Positions 51,201 through 60,825 of a stretch of 64,000 bases of DNA are shown piece after piece; position 1 is the stretch's first letter, and each line of letters opens with the position of its first letter. A program made the position numbers and the translations under genes. A model generated the notes under the pieces. It did no database searches and was not told the DNA's origin. It saw nothing but the letters and a program-made list of their open reading frames with translations. Source of the DNA: Candidatus Eiseniibacteriota bacterium (GTDB lineage Bacteria; Eisenbacteria; RBG-16-71-46; CAIMUX01); assembly GCA_029569475.1 (NCBI GenBank), contig JAKQSZ010000007.1, forward strand, positions 61,470 through 125,469, given 5' to 3'.

Positions 51201-51438
51201 TCGCGACATCCACCGGCTCCTGGGCTCCTTGCGCGGCCTGCTCGCGCTCGGACACGCGGTGATCGCGGTGGAGCATCAACTCGACTTCATCGCGGCTGCC
51301 GACCATGTCATCGACCTGGGGCCGGGGGCAGGCGCCCAGGGAGGACGCCTGGTCTACGCCGGGGGACTCGAAGGGCTGACCCGGGTGGCGGACTCCGCCA
51401 CCGGTCGGGCGCTGGCGGCGCGCGGCGCGCTGCCCTAG
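48226..51438 (+). CDS. UvrA paralogue (excinuclease A-like ABC ATPase)
   Basis: 1070 residues; GGGAGG precedes the ATG. Two ABC modules: Walker A GVSGSGKSS at 69-77 and GVSGSGKST at 749-757; signatures LSGGEVQRVRL near 548 and LSGGEAQRLRV near 940; FDEPTTGLH and FDEPTAGLH Walker B regions. Zinc-finger cysteines occur as CEACGARAE/CRRCQG and CEACQGLG/CEACRG. The extra length over normal UvrA comes from a Pro-rich N-terminus and a linker insert between the two halves. The N-terminal wording (STYARQFLQRPERPDADRIG) diverges from housekeeping UvrA, so it is likely a paralogue with a drug-resistance or specialised repair role. No uvrB or uvrC nearby. Confidence 0.88.
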   Translation: MSEQARRAKSRRLPLTGPADQTGTPAPGSRPGDTRAGPVRHCRIEGARTHNLKAISCSIPFGRFTLVTGVSGSGKSSLVFDTLHAEGHRRFLDCLSTYARQFLQRPERPDADRIGEIQPPVALTQRNMIRNARSTVGMLTELGDRLQMLLLQLGTMHCHRCGAPMKSMRFDDGVEAMLSADPALKWILAAPIPPGPVRTSDGLPLVSESAEGRLEALARSGYTRIYRDGRMIEWENAGEQAVEAIRPVSTGRPGDQGGSQERGWSGTRPAGEILLVIDRFVSGSLVRSRARESLEAAWRLGEGTAVLFALGQAEPARILTEGLQCEACGARAELPHPKVLSADSPLGACRRCQGFGRVITVDRAKVVPDPSRSLRGLAVVPLSTERGQDAFRLMLRLARARGIPLDAPFSSLDEEQREWIFRGDVSPTGSRTAFWPGVEGFFRDLERKRYKAHVRIFLARFRAYVPCPDCRGSRRAPEALRLLWRGHTIDDLERLSIGEIADMVDCVELTAVEEDRSGSLVRETAARLRSLTDIGLGYLSPSRSARTLSGGEVQRVRLGAAIGSALTETLYIFDEPTTGLHAFDTARVLRSMRRLCESGNTVVVVEHDPALLEHADHLIVLGPSGGEAGGWVLYEGPPAEFTRQHPGYFRVIPLEENASEVADGPVADGVSAERRPAHGALLTPARVTDVMRPARVSEETAATRVSERSRPARISEVDSPALILRNVRQHNLDIPLLSIPLDRLVVVTGVSGSGKSTLLDDVLYRNLLRGRGRPADEPGVVASLEGGSLIGEAFLLSQSPLGRSIRSNIVTYLSLYTAVRSLLARTPRARALGLEPGAFSFNVPGGRCEACQGLGTVTVEMHFLSDLEIACEACRGRRFREDVLEVTWRGRNIIQILDLTVSEALEFLEDLPETAARLSPLVEVGLDYLRLGQSTATLSGGEAQRLRVASLLAEGRSARRAAAAGRKRSGGASSGPGTNLFIFDEPTAGLHPRDIHRLLGSLRGLLALGHAVIAVEHQLDFIAAADHVIDLGPGAGAQGGRLVYAGGLEGLTRVADSATGRALAARGALP
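50275..50382 (+). repeat. Four 27-base in-frame units in the UvrA linker
   Basis: Encodes PARVTDVMR, PARVSEETA, ATRVSERSR, PARISEVDS between the first ATPase half and the second. Frame is kept. Confidence 0.85.
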
Positions 51439-51582
51439 CCTGTGGCCGAGCCGATGCCGGAGTCGGGCGCGCCGTCCGGATGTCCCACGTGCGGACCCGC
51501 CTGGCCTGGACGAGTCGTGGCCGCGCGGGTCCTCCGGATCAGGCCGGCCGCCACCTTCCGGGGCCGGGTCAACGAGCGAAGG

Positions 51583-52431
51583 TCAGGCGACCGCCACCTC
51601 GAGTTCGCCGGCCTTGACGGCGTCGTCGTAGAGGCCGTCCCAGAACACCTTCACCCCGTCCAGCATCTCCACCCCGGCGCGGACGAAGGCCTTCTGGTCA
51701 AAACGCTCGTTGGAGAAGCACTCGCGCAGCTCGTCCCACACATGTTCGCGGTGCTGCCCCTCGATCTTGTCGTGGAAGGTGAAGAAGGCCAGCGGGAGGT
51801 TGGGGAGTTCCCTCTTCTTGATCGAATCCAGCCCGGCGATCAGGTCCTGCCAGAACCCGGCGGCGGCCCAGTTCTCGACGGCGAAGGAGGCCCCCTGGGC
51901 GGCATTGTAGTCGTCGCTGCCATAGAGGCGGTTGAGCTCGTCACAGAAAAAGAGCGTGCTCTGGCTTCCGTGGCGGCGCTTGCCCATATCGCCGAAGCTG
52001 AGCCCGAGCACCTCGCCGATCTTGAGAAGCCACTCGAAGTGGGCCGCCGGGAAGCGGAAGGTACCGCCGTCGACCGTCCCCTCGGTCGAGACCAGGGCCG
52101 GATCCGTGGCGCTTTCCGCCGCCACGCGCGCCTCTTCGCTGGCGCGGGAGTCGTCCGCCCGGCGCTTGCGGTAGATCACGCCGAGCTCGTTCATCAGGAT
52201 TTCCTTGCTCTCCCGCGCGCTCTCCAACGTGTCGGCGTTGATCACCCGGTTGAGCGCCGCGATCAGAAAGAGATTGCTGAAGACGCTGAACTGCTGGACG
52301 AAATGCCTGGTGTGGGCGACACTGAAATCCCCCTGGCGGAACCAGCGGCAATACTTGTTGTCAACCACGACCGGATGTCCGAGAAACTCCTTCTCGATGG
52401 TGCTCTTGAATGCCTCGAAATCTTGCGCCAT
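51583..52431 (-). CDS. Haem-oxygenase-like (HDO-type) helical enzyme
   Basis: 282 residues from ATG 52431, with GAGGAGA upstream. All-helical pattern of the iron-containing redox/TenA-like superfamily: TRHFVQQFSVFSNLFLIAA, KEILMNELG, HFEWLLKIGEVLG, ENWAAAGFWQDLI, FFTFHDKIEGQHREHVWDEL. The recurring Glu and His residues suit a diiron site of haem-oxygenase-like oxidases. The reaction is unknown; members oxidise fatty acids or amino acid derivatives. Convergent with the UvrA gene and divergent from the phosphoesterase. Confidence 0.72.
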   Translation of the reverse strand: MAQDFEAFKSTIEKEFLGHPVVVDNKYCRWFRQGDFSVAHTRHFVQQFSVFSNLFLIAALNRVINADTLESARESKEILMNELGVIYRKRRADDSRASEEARVAAESATDPALVSTEGTVDGGTFRFPAAHFEWLLKIGEVLGLSFGDMGKRRHGSQSTLFFCDELNRLYGSDDYNAAQGASFAVENWAAAGFWQDLIAGLDSIKKRELPNLPLAFFTFHDKIEGQHREHVWDELRECFSNERFDQKAFVRAGVEMLDGVKVFWDGLYDDAVKAGELEVAVA

Positions 52432-52659
52432 GGGGTTCTCTCCTCTGTTGGACGGGATCGCGTCCCGCGCGCTGATGCGCGGCCGCCCGGACTGCACTGG
52501 GGTCGGGCTCGCCCGGCGAACCGGGACGAAGCTCGCTGGTATGTGGCCGGTTGGAGCACGCCGGCGCGCGCCTGGAGTGGATCGCGCATCGTGCCGAACC
52601 AAGGAGTCTATCGACAACGCCGCCCATCCGACAATGGGGAAGCGATCCATGGAGAAGCC

Positions 52660-53196
52660 ATGACCAGCGGTGCGAGACTTGGAGTCTCGACGATGCCGTC
52701 AGAAACGGCCCGGCCGGCGCCTTCCACCATCCTGGTCGGCGTGATCTCCGACACGCACGGCCTCTTGCGGACCGAGGCGGTCAAGGCCCTCGGCTCGTGT
52801 GCCCGTATCCTCCATGCCGGCGACGTGGGATCGCCGCGGATCCTTGAGGAGTTGGGGAGGATCGCTCCGGTCACGGTCGTTCGAGGGAACAACGACGTCG
52901 GCGCATGGGCCGCCCACCTGCCGGGGGTAGTCCGGGTGACCATCGGCGCCGTACGCTTCGTGATCATCCATGATCTGCGCCACCTCACCGACGCGGATGT
53001 AGGGCCGGGCGTCGGCGTGGTGGTGAGCGGTCACTCCCATCAGCCGCGCATCGAGTCGAGAGGCGGGGTCCTGTACGTGAACCCCGGCAGCGCCGGACCG
53101 CGGCGTTTCCGGTTTCCGGTCACTCTCGCGCGGTTGACGATCGAGTCGGGCACGGTGAAGGCCGAACTGGTCGAGGTGGTTCAACAGCCACGTTGA
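52660..53196 (+). CDS. YfcE/MJ0936-family metallophosphoesterase
   Basis: 178 residues from ATG 52660, with GGAG upstream. Metal-binding motifs in order: GVISDTHG, HAGDVG, VVRGNNDVGAW, IIHDL, VVSGHSHQPRI. The small single-domain form hydrolyses phosphodiesters of unknown natural substrate. Stand-alone gene. Confidence 0.9.
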   Translation: MTSGARLGVSTMPSETARPAPSTILVGVISDTHGLLRTEAVKALGSCARILHAGDVGSPRILEELGRIAPVTVVRGNNDVGAWAAHLPGVVRVTIGAVRFVIIHDLRHLTDADVGPGVGVVVSGHSHQPRIESRGGVLYVNPGSAGPRRFRFPVTLARLTIESGTVKAELVEVVQQPR

Positions 53197-53301
53197 TCTC
53201 GAGACCTACGGAAGATCACTTCCCGGGTGGAGCGCACCGGGCCGCCGGGGACGAGTTCGCCTATCGACCGCGCCAGACAGAACCTGCGAGGCACCCCAGG
53301 G

Positions 53302-53814
53302 CTATCCCTGGCTCATCCTTTTCACGACCCGCAGGACTTCGCCTTCGGTCTCCGCCGCCATGAACTCCTGGCGGAAGTCGCGTCCCGAAAAGGCCTCGGC
53401 CAGCTGGCGGTAGAGCTTCAGGTAGGCGGTGTCGTCGTAGGGCGGCGCGACCATGACGAAGAAGAGGTGCGCCGGGGCGCCGTCGAGGCAATCGAACTCC
53501 ACTCCCTCGCGGGACCGGGCGAAGCCGACCAGCAGTTCCTTGGCGTAGATGGTGCGCACGTGCGGAATGGCCACCCCGCTGGAGAGACCGGTGGTGGCCT
53601 TGCGCTCCCGGTTGAGCAGGTCCTGGTAGAGCTTGTTGCGATTGCTGACCCGATTGGACCGGTTGACCAGGTCGACCAGCTCGGCCAGCACCCGCTCCTT
53701 GATCATCCAGCGGTACTGCTCGGGCGGAATCTCCGCGCGTTCTTCCGCGGGGAGATCCCGGGTCTTCAGCTCCAGGAGGATCTGCTCCTCGTTGATCAGT
53801 CGGGCAAGGTTCAT
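53302..53814 (-). CDS. PTS EIIA (PtsN-type) domain protein
   Basis: 170 residues. SSGVAIPHVRT carries the phospho-accepting His85 of the fructose/nitrogen-type EIIA domain; AHLFFVMVAPPYDDTAYLKL is a family block. Residues 1-55 form an extra helical N-terminus. With no sugar permease or HPr nearby, a regulatory role is more likely than sugar uptake. It lies downstream of korB on the same strand, 137 bases away. Confidence 0.88.
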   Translation of the reverse strand: MNLARLINEEQILLELKTRDLPAEERAEIPPEQYRWMIKERVLAELVDLVNRSNRVSNRNKLYQDLLNRERKATTGLSSGVAIPHVRTIYAKELLVGFARSREGVEFDCLDGAPAHLFFVMVAPPYDDTAYLKLYRQLAEAFSGRDFRQEFMAAETEGEVLRVVKRMSQG

Positions 53815-53951
53815 CTACGCCTTCATCTCGACGTCCGGCCTGGATCACCCATGAAGGGCATCACGGCGCGCCGCCGCGAGCGCGGGCGCCGCAAGCGCGG
53901 AACGGACCAGTTCCGCGCCATGAAGATCCGGGCCATCGGTCCCACGCTCAT

Positions 53952-54859
53952 CTAGCTGTACTGGCGGATGAGCGGTTCGATGTTGATCCGGCTGTCCAGC
54001 GAAGTCCGCCCATGCAGCCGCAGGCCTTCGGTGTACTCCAGCCGCTCGCCTTTGTAGAAGAGGCCGAGGTACATCTGCTCTTCGGTCGCCAGCTTCATCG
54101 CATTGACCAGGTCATCGCTGCGATGATCCGCCGGCAACGGGGCGGTGTGCTCCTTGAAGTATTCGTAGCCGATCGTCTTGTTGAACGTCACGCAGGGGCT
54201 CAGGACCTGAACGAAGGAGAAGCCCTTGTGCTCCATGCCCCCCTGGATGAGCTCGCCGAGTTGTTTCGGATTCGAGGCAACGGCACGCCCCACATAGGTG
54301 GCGCCGTAGGCCAGCATCTGGAGAACCATGTTGATCGGCGTTTCGACGGTGCCATAGGGGGCGCTCTTGGCTTTGGACCCGGGCTGCGAGGTGGGGGAGA
54401 CCTGGCCTTTGGTCAGGCCGTAGATCTCGTTGTCCATCACCACGTAGGTCACGTCGATATTGCGCCGGGCCGCGTGCGGCAGGTGGCCGCCACCGATGGA
54501 GAAACCGTCGCCGTCTCCGCCCACGATGAGGACGTCCAGTTCGGGTCTGGCCACCTTGACGCCGATGCCGACCGGGACGGCGCGGCCGTGCGCGGAGTGG
54601 AAGCCGTAGGCCTTGATGAAGCCGGGCATCCGACTGGAGCAGCCGATCCCCGAGACCACCACCAGGCGATCAGGGTCGATCCGCCGGCCGGCCAGGCTGC
54701 CGAAGACCGAATTGAGGACCCCGTAATCGCCGCAGCCGGGGCACCAGATGGGCTTGCGCGCGCTCTTGTAGTCGGCGGCCTTTGGAGCATCGCTTGCGGT
54801 GATGCCCGGCGAGCCCCCGCCAGTCTCCGCCGCGCGATAGAAGCGTCCCGTTACTTCGA

Positions 54860-54863
<4 letters not shown>
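53952..54863 (-). CDS. korB: 2-oxoacid:ferredoxin oxidoreductase, beta subunit
   Basis: 303 residues. Thiamine diphosphate site: WCPGCGDYGVLN, GIGCSSRMPGF, GGDGDGFSIGGGH and DNEIYGLTKGQ. With the fused gamma-alpha subunit it oxidises 2-oxoglutarate or a related 2-oxoacid to the acyl-CoA and reduces ferredoxin, or runs in the carboxylating direction. Its ATG overlaps the alpha stop as ATGA at 54860-54863. The exact 2-oxoacid is inferred. Confidence 0.92.
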
Positions 54864-56680
<1,817 letters not shown>

Positions 56681-56789
56681 CTCTCCTCCTGGGCCCTGCA
56701 GCACGACCGTCACTCCGGGATGCGCAACACCTCCGCGTCGTACCGACATGGCGCGGCGCGCACCGGTTGAGGGACGGCATTGGCCTCTA

Positions 56790-56818
56790 AGGGTAGGAGC
56801 AAAGGCGCGAGGGGACAA
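56790..56818 (-). promoter_or_regulatory. Predicted sigma-70 promoter of korAB
   Basis: TTGTCC (56818-56813), 17-base spacer, TACCCT (56795-56790). It lies in the gap between the BMC-type gene and korA, so korAB can be transcribed independently of it. Confidence 0.35.
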
Positions 56819-56938
56819 GTCGAGATCATCCGGCGGCGGCGGCGCTTCCGCTCCTTGGATCCGCGGCTGGTCGCAGACGTCTGTTGAGAGTGAGTAGGAG
56901 TCCTGCGCGGACCTTCGGTGAAGCGCCAGCCCGGCCGC

Positions 56939-57550
56939 TCAGGAACGGCCCACCAGGGAGCGGAGGCTTCGTTCGGCTGCCTCGGCCGCGGCGTCGATCT
57001 CGGCTTCGGGCCCGGCGAGATAGAGCCGTCCGAAGGCGCCGATGGGCGTGACATCGACCAGCGTGATCCGAGCTGCCTTCTCCGCTTCGTTGGCCGCGAA
57101 GACCGCGTAGGCCGCCGGTTCGGTCTCCAGGATGAAGAGCGACTGCCCAGGCAGGATCATGGAGCCGTACCGCGTGCGGTTGAGAAGCTGGGTGTGGTAG
57201 GACTCGATCGACCGGATGATCTGCGAGGAAACGATCCGGGGCGCCAGGCGGTCCGCCTCGGCATGCCCCATCGCCTGCAGTACGGCTTCGCCCGCCTGGC
57301 GGGCCTCTCCCTGGTCCTCGTGGTGCACTTCCATGACCCCGAAGGCCCGCTCAACCGCAATGGTTGCCGGGCGGCACCGGGTGGCTTTCAACGCGACATC
57401 CAGCAGACGGTGGATGCTGATCCCCGGCGCGATCTCGATCCAGAGAGAAGCCACGCCGGCCACCGGCAGAAAACCCCGCGACGTGCTGCCGATGTGCGCC
57501 GCGAGCTGCGGTTGGAGTTTGTCGAGAAAAGCGAAAGTCCTGAGTTGCAT
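56939..57550 (-). CDS. Orphan tandem-BMC-domain shell protein (BMC-T-like)
   Basis: 203 residues from ATG 57550. The C-terminal half ([20 protein letters not shown], then [20 protein letters not shown]) follows the bacterial microcompartment fold: IET-type start, AANEAEKAA in place of AADAMVKAA, then a Gly-rich turn. The first half ([40 protein letters not shown]) is a more diverged second copy, so the length and layout fit a tandem BMC-T. Shell proteins tile the facets of microcompartments. No BMC-H, BMC-P or cargo signature gene is in the window. It is preceded by a strong promoter and almost no leader. Family resemblance is from memory. Confidence 0.72.
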   Translation of the reverse strand: MQLRTFAFLDKLQPQLAAHIGSTSRGFLPVAGVASLWIEIAPGISIHRLLDVALKATRCRPATIAVERAFGVMEVHHEDQGEARQAGEAVLQAMGHAEADRLAPRIVSSQIIRSIESYHTQLLNRTRYGSMILPGQSLFILETEPAAYAVFAANEAEKAARITLVDVTPIGAFGRLYLAGPEAEIDAAAEAAERSLRSLVGRS

Positions 57551-57560
57551 ACGCCTGTGA

Positions 57561-57589
57561 ATGCTAGGAGGCCGGTGCTCCCTTGTCAA
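57561..57589 (-). promoter_or_regulatory. Strong sigma-70 promoter, near-leaderless, for the BMC-type gene
   Basis: TTGACA (57589-57584), 17-base spacer, TAGCAT (57566-57561), then 10 bases to ATG 57550. No Shine-Dalgarno. The leader would be three to four bases. Confidence 0.6.
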
Positions 57590-57709
57590 CCGTCCGGCAC
57601 GCCGACACGCCACGCTCCCCCTCGGCCACCGCCACCGCTTCTTGGATCCTCGGAGAAGTGCGCGTTCCCCGTCGGGTCGCATCGGAGAGATAGGATGGGA
57701 ACCCGTGTC

Positions 57710-57738
57710 TTGCCACGATGTAAAGACTCAAGTAGCAT
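57710..57738 (+). promoter_or_regulatory. Sigma-70 promoter of the divergent regulator
   Basis: TTGCCA (57710-57715), 17-base spacer, TAGCAT (57733-57738), the same -10 as the divergent BMC-type promoter. The leader to ATG 57847 is about 100 bases. Confidence 0.5.
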
Positions 57739-57846
57739 AGACGTACCTGGACCACCGATGCAGTTACACCTCATGCCGCTCACATCGGACGCGTTACCTC
57801 ACAGCGTTCTTTCCTCCGGGGATCGCGTTCATTGGAGGTCGATACC

Positions 57847-59544
57847 ATGGAGCACTCTCGCGGCGCGCGCCATCCGCGCCGGGTCGGGGGACCTGACACT
57901 GCTCCCCCCGACTCCAGTGGAACACTCAACGAGACTCTCCCGAGTCCGCCCGAAACCGCCGTCTCCCCCGGTGTGAATCCCGCGGCCCGCTCCGTGGTGA
58001 ACGCGGGATCCCTTCCGGTGGTTCCAACCAACGATCCTCCGGCTCATCCTTCCTGGGCCGGGGAGCGGATCGCGGCGATCTTGCATCCGCTCACCAGCAC
58101 GCTCCTCGGCGACCCGGATCTCGGCGGAGTCGTGAGCGTCATCCTGGAAACCGCCAGGAGCGCGGTTCACGCGGATCGAGGCATCCTCTTCCTGGGTCGC
58201 GGGGACGAGGCCGGCCTCGTGCCGGTTCAGGCCGTAAGGATCGACCATGAGGAACTGGCGGGTCTGGGGAGGCTCAGCCGCGCCCTCCTGGCGCGCGGGG
58301 TGCCAGGGCAGGTTCTGATCACTGGCGACGTGCTGCGGGACCTGGGGGTTGTCGATCTTCCCCCTGTCGAAATGAACAAGATACGGACGTCCATCTGCGT
58401 CCCGCTGCAGGCTCCGTCCGGACGGGTCGGGGCCATCTACCTGGATGCCGGCCGGCCCGATGCGTTCGCCTCGGAGGCCGAGAGCACCCTGGGGTTGTTG
58501 GCGGAGGTGGCGGCCGCGATCCTCGAGAATCAACGCGTCCTCGGCAATCTCGCGCAGGAGAACCTCCGGCTCCGCCGGACGCAGTCCTCGGCGGAGGCGT
58601 TTGGACGGATCATCGGTACGAGTCAGTCGATCGACCTGGTCCGCCGGCGCGCCGCGGTGCTGGCCGAGTTGGAGAGCCCGCTGTTGCTCCATGGTCCGCG
58701 AGGTTCCGGGCGGGAGTTGCTCGCGCGAGCGATCCACGAGGCCGGGCGGCGCGCCATCCAGCCGTTTCTCGTGGTCGACTGCGGTGCGGTCAACGAGGCG
58801 AATCTCCAGGATGTGCTCTGGGGCCGCACCGGTGTCGCCGCGGCCGGTCCCCGTGGGAGCGAAACGGGGTATTTCCAGAGAGCGCGACTTGGGACCGTGG
58901 TGCTGCGGGAGGTGCAGGGTCTTGGCGCGGACTTGAGCGCTCGGCTGGCCCGGAACCTGGAGGAAGGCGTCTTCCGGCCTACCGGAGGACGCCAGGACTT
59001 CCGGATGGAGTCCCGTCTGATCCTGACAACCAGCTTGAGCCTGTCCGACCTGGTGAAGCGAGGCAAGTTCTGCGCAGACCTCTACCGCCGGGCCAGCGAG
59101 GTCACCCTGACCATCCCCCCGTTGAGGGAACGGGCGTGTGATATACCCGATCTGGTCCGTCACTTTCTTGACATGCACTCGGTCCAACGCCATCGATTCG
59201 CCGTTACGGATGTTTCCGAAGAAGCACTGCGCCTGCTCCAGGCCCAGTCCTGGCCCGGCAACGTGCGGGAACTCGAGCTGATCATCTTACGCGCGGTGAT
59301 CTCCGCCACCCGGCCGATCCTGGAGGCGGAGGACCTGCGAGCCGCGTTCGTCCCTCCACCGGAGGAGACAGTCCGCCGGCTGGGACCGTGGTCGGGGCGG
59401 GTGCTGCCTCTCGAGGAATGGGAGCGCGAGGCGATCGCCCAGGCTCTCGCCCAGACCAAGGGCAACAAGTCGAAGGCCGCGCGGTTGCTCGGAGTCCACC
59501 GGAACACCCTCGTCCGCAAGGTCCAGGAACTCCAGCTCCAATAG
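57847..59544 (+). CDS. GAF / degenerate sigma-54-activator AAA+ / Fis-type regulator
   Basis: 565 residues from ATG 57847; GGAGG lies eight bases upstream, so the TTG at 57832 is not used. A disordered N-terminus is followed by a GAF domain (about 75-240), an AAA+ domain (about 260-490) and a Fis-type helix-turn-helix (AQTKGNKSKAARLLGVHRNTL). The AAA+ part is broken at key places: Walker A reads GPRGSGRE with Arg289 in place of Lys; Walker B reads GTVVLREV with Arg354 in place of Asp; the GAFTGA loop that contacts sigma-54 is missing. LTIPPLRERACDI and WPGNVRELE persist. It should bind DNA and a GAF ligand but not remodel sigma-54 polymerase. Confidence 0.85.
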   Translation: MEHSRGARHPRRVGGPDTAPPDSSGTLNETLPSPPETAVSPGVNPAARSVVNAGSLPVVPTNDPPAHPSWAGERIAAILHPLTSTLLGDPDLGGVVSVILETARSAVHADRGILFLGRGDEAGLVPVQAVRIDHEELAGLGRLSRALLARGVPGQVLITGDVLRDLGVVDLPPVEMNKIRTSICVPLQAPSGRVGAIYLDAGRPDAFASEAESTLGLLAEVAAAILENQRVLGNLAQENLRLRRTQSSAEAFGRIIGTSQSIDLVRRRAAVLAELESPLLLHGPRGSGRELLARAIHEAGRRAIQPFLVVDCGAVNEANLQDVLWGRTGVAAAGPRGSETGYFQRARLGTVVLREVQGLGADLSARLARNLEEGVFRPTGGRQDFRMESRLILTTSLSLSDLVKRGKFCADLYRRASEVTLTIPPLRERACDIPDLVRHFLDMHSVQRHRFAVTDVSEEALRLLQAQSWPGNVRELELIILRAVISATRPILEAEDLRAAFVPPPEETVRRLGPWSGRVLPLEEWEREAIAQALAQTKGNKSKAARLLGVHRNTLVRKVQELQLQ

Positions 59545-59742
59545 CAGAGCCCGGGCCACAGAGCGGCCCTCCATGGGACTTCTCGCGCAGGGCCAGGATC
59601 GAACACCGGACCGCACGACGCGCGCCCCCGCGAACCCGAGCGGATCCGGATTGGGTCTGGCTTGGCTTCAGCCCTGACCCGACAGTGCACGCACGACGTT
59701 AGACAGAGGTTTGGGGTTGGCTGGGGGTAGCTTCGGGTTGGC

Positions 59743-60825
59743 TTAGCCGGTCGAGGGGGGGGCGCCTGGCTTGTGCTCCGCGCGCGGAGTGCGCGGGGCG
59801 AGCTGGGCCCATTCGATCATCCGCCGCGCGCCTTCGAGGTCCGAGTCCAGGAAGCGGGCCAACTCGTCCTCGTCCGCGATCCCGTTGCCATAGGCGGCGA
59901 GAGCCAGGTTGACGTAGCGGACGGGCAGGACCAACCCGGGGCTGTCGTCCCTCGGATCGCCGTCGGCGGGAGCGGAACGGCGTTCGTCCGGGAAGGCCGG
60001 GATCGGGAGGGGCGGCAGGCCAAGATCCTCGAGCCGGCGGGCGACGAGCGAGGCCGGCGCCTCGAAGACGCGGGCGATCTGCTCCTCCCGTGGATCACCG
60101 GCCGTTTCTGTGGGGCCGGGCGCGGCCAGCTGAGCGAGGAGAGCGCGGATGACCGCCGCGGGCATGAGCAGCGCGCGGGCAAAACGATCCGCGCGTTCCT
60201 CTTCCGGAGCCGGTCGCGCGTTGGTCAGGTTCCGTGGCTCCCAGGAACAGCAGCGCGGCCGGTAGGGGCTGACGTCCGCGACCAGGTGGCCGAACTCGTG
60301 GCTCAGCACAAAGGAAGCCCTGGGATCGTCGGCGGTTGTCCCGACCACAATGGCGGGGCCGACTTCGCCGGTGTAGCGGAAGGCTCCCCAGAGAAGATCA
60401 TCGCGGTCGTTCACCACGCCTTCGCGAAAGAAGACCTTGATGCCGAGGTCATCGAGTACCCCCGCGAGTTCGCCGGAGGGGCCCGGCTGCCAGTCGATCA
60501 GTCCGAGTTCCTCGGCCGCCAGCCGTTCCCCCTGCTCCGCCATCGACAGGTCCGGCGCCAGCGCGGTCTGCAGGTGCACCGGCAGGTCATAGAGGATGTC
60601 CCCCTGAATGATGCGTTCCAGGAAGGCGAAGCACCGCGAGAGATGGACGAACTCCCTCAGCAGAACACCCTGCTCGGCCCCCGGGTCCGGAGCGTTCACG
60701 AACCCGGCGGCCTCCGGAGCGAGAGAAGCCTGGATCTCGGGCCGGAAGGGGTATCCCGGATGATCTCGAAGCCGGGGCGGCCGGCGCTCCCCATTCTCTC
60801 TCGCATCGCGATCCGCCGGCTTCAT
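59743..60825 (-). CDS. ImmA/IrrE-family metallopeptidase
   Basis: 360 residues. SHEFGHLV holds HEFGH (His176, His180) and EEERADRFARALLMP supplies the third ligand, the standard ImmA/IrrE arrangement. Such peptidases cleave repressors in mobile elements or stress responses, usually with an XRE regulator beside them; none is present. Instead it is the last gene of an OMP-BtpA run, its ATG overlapping the BtpA stop as ATGA. The N-terminal 130 residues and C-terminal 100 residues are extra. Confidence 0.85.
   Translation of the reverse strand: MKPADRDARENGERRPPRLRDHPGYPFRPEIQASLAPEAAGFVNAPDPGAEQGVLLREFVHLSRCFAFLERIIQGDILYDLPVHLQTALAPDLSMAEQGERLAAEELGLIDWQPGPSGELAGVLDDLGIKVFFREGVVNDRDDLLWGAFRYTGEVGPAIVVGTTADDPRASFVLSHEFGHLVADVSPYRPRCCSWEPRNLTNARPAPEEERADRFARALLMPAAVIRALLAQLAAPGPTETAGDPREEQIARVFEAPASLVARRLEDLGLPPLPIPAFPDERRSAPADGDPRDDSPGLVLPVRYVNLALAAYGNGIADEDELARFLDSDLEGARRMIEWAQLAPRTPRAEHKPGAPPSTG

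Noticed and set aside
53851..53955. 34-residue basic frame on the plus strand
   Set aside because: No ribosome site, no homologue recalled, and it runs into the end of korB.
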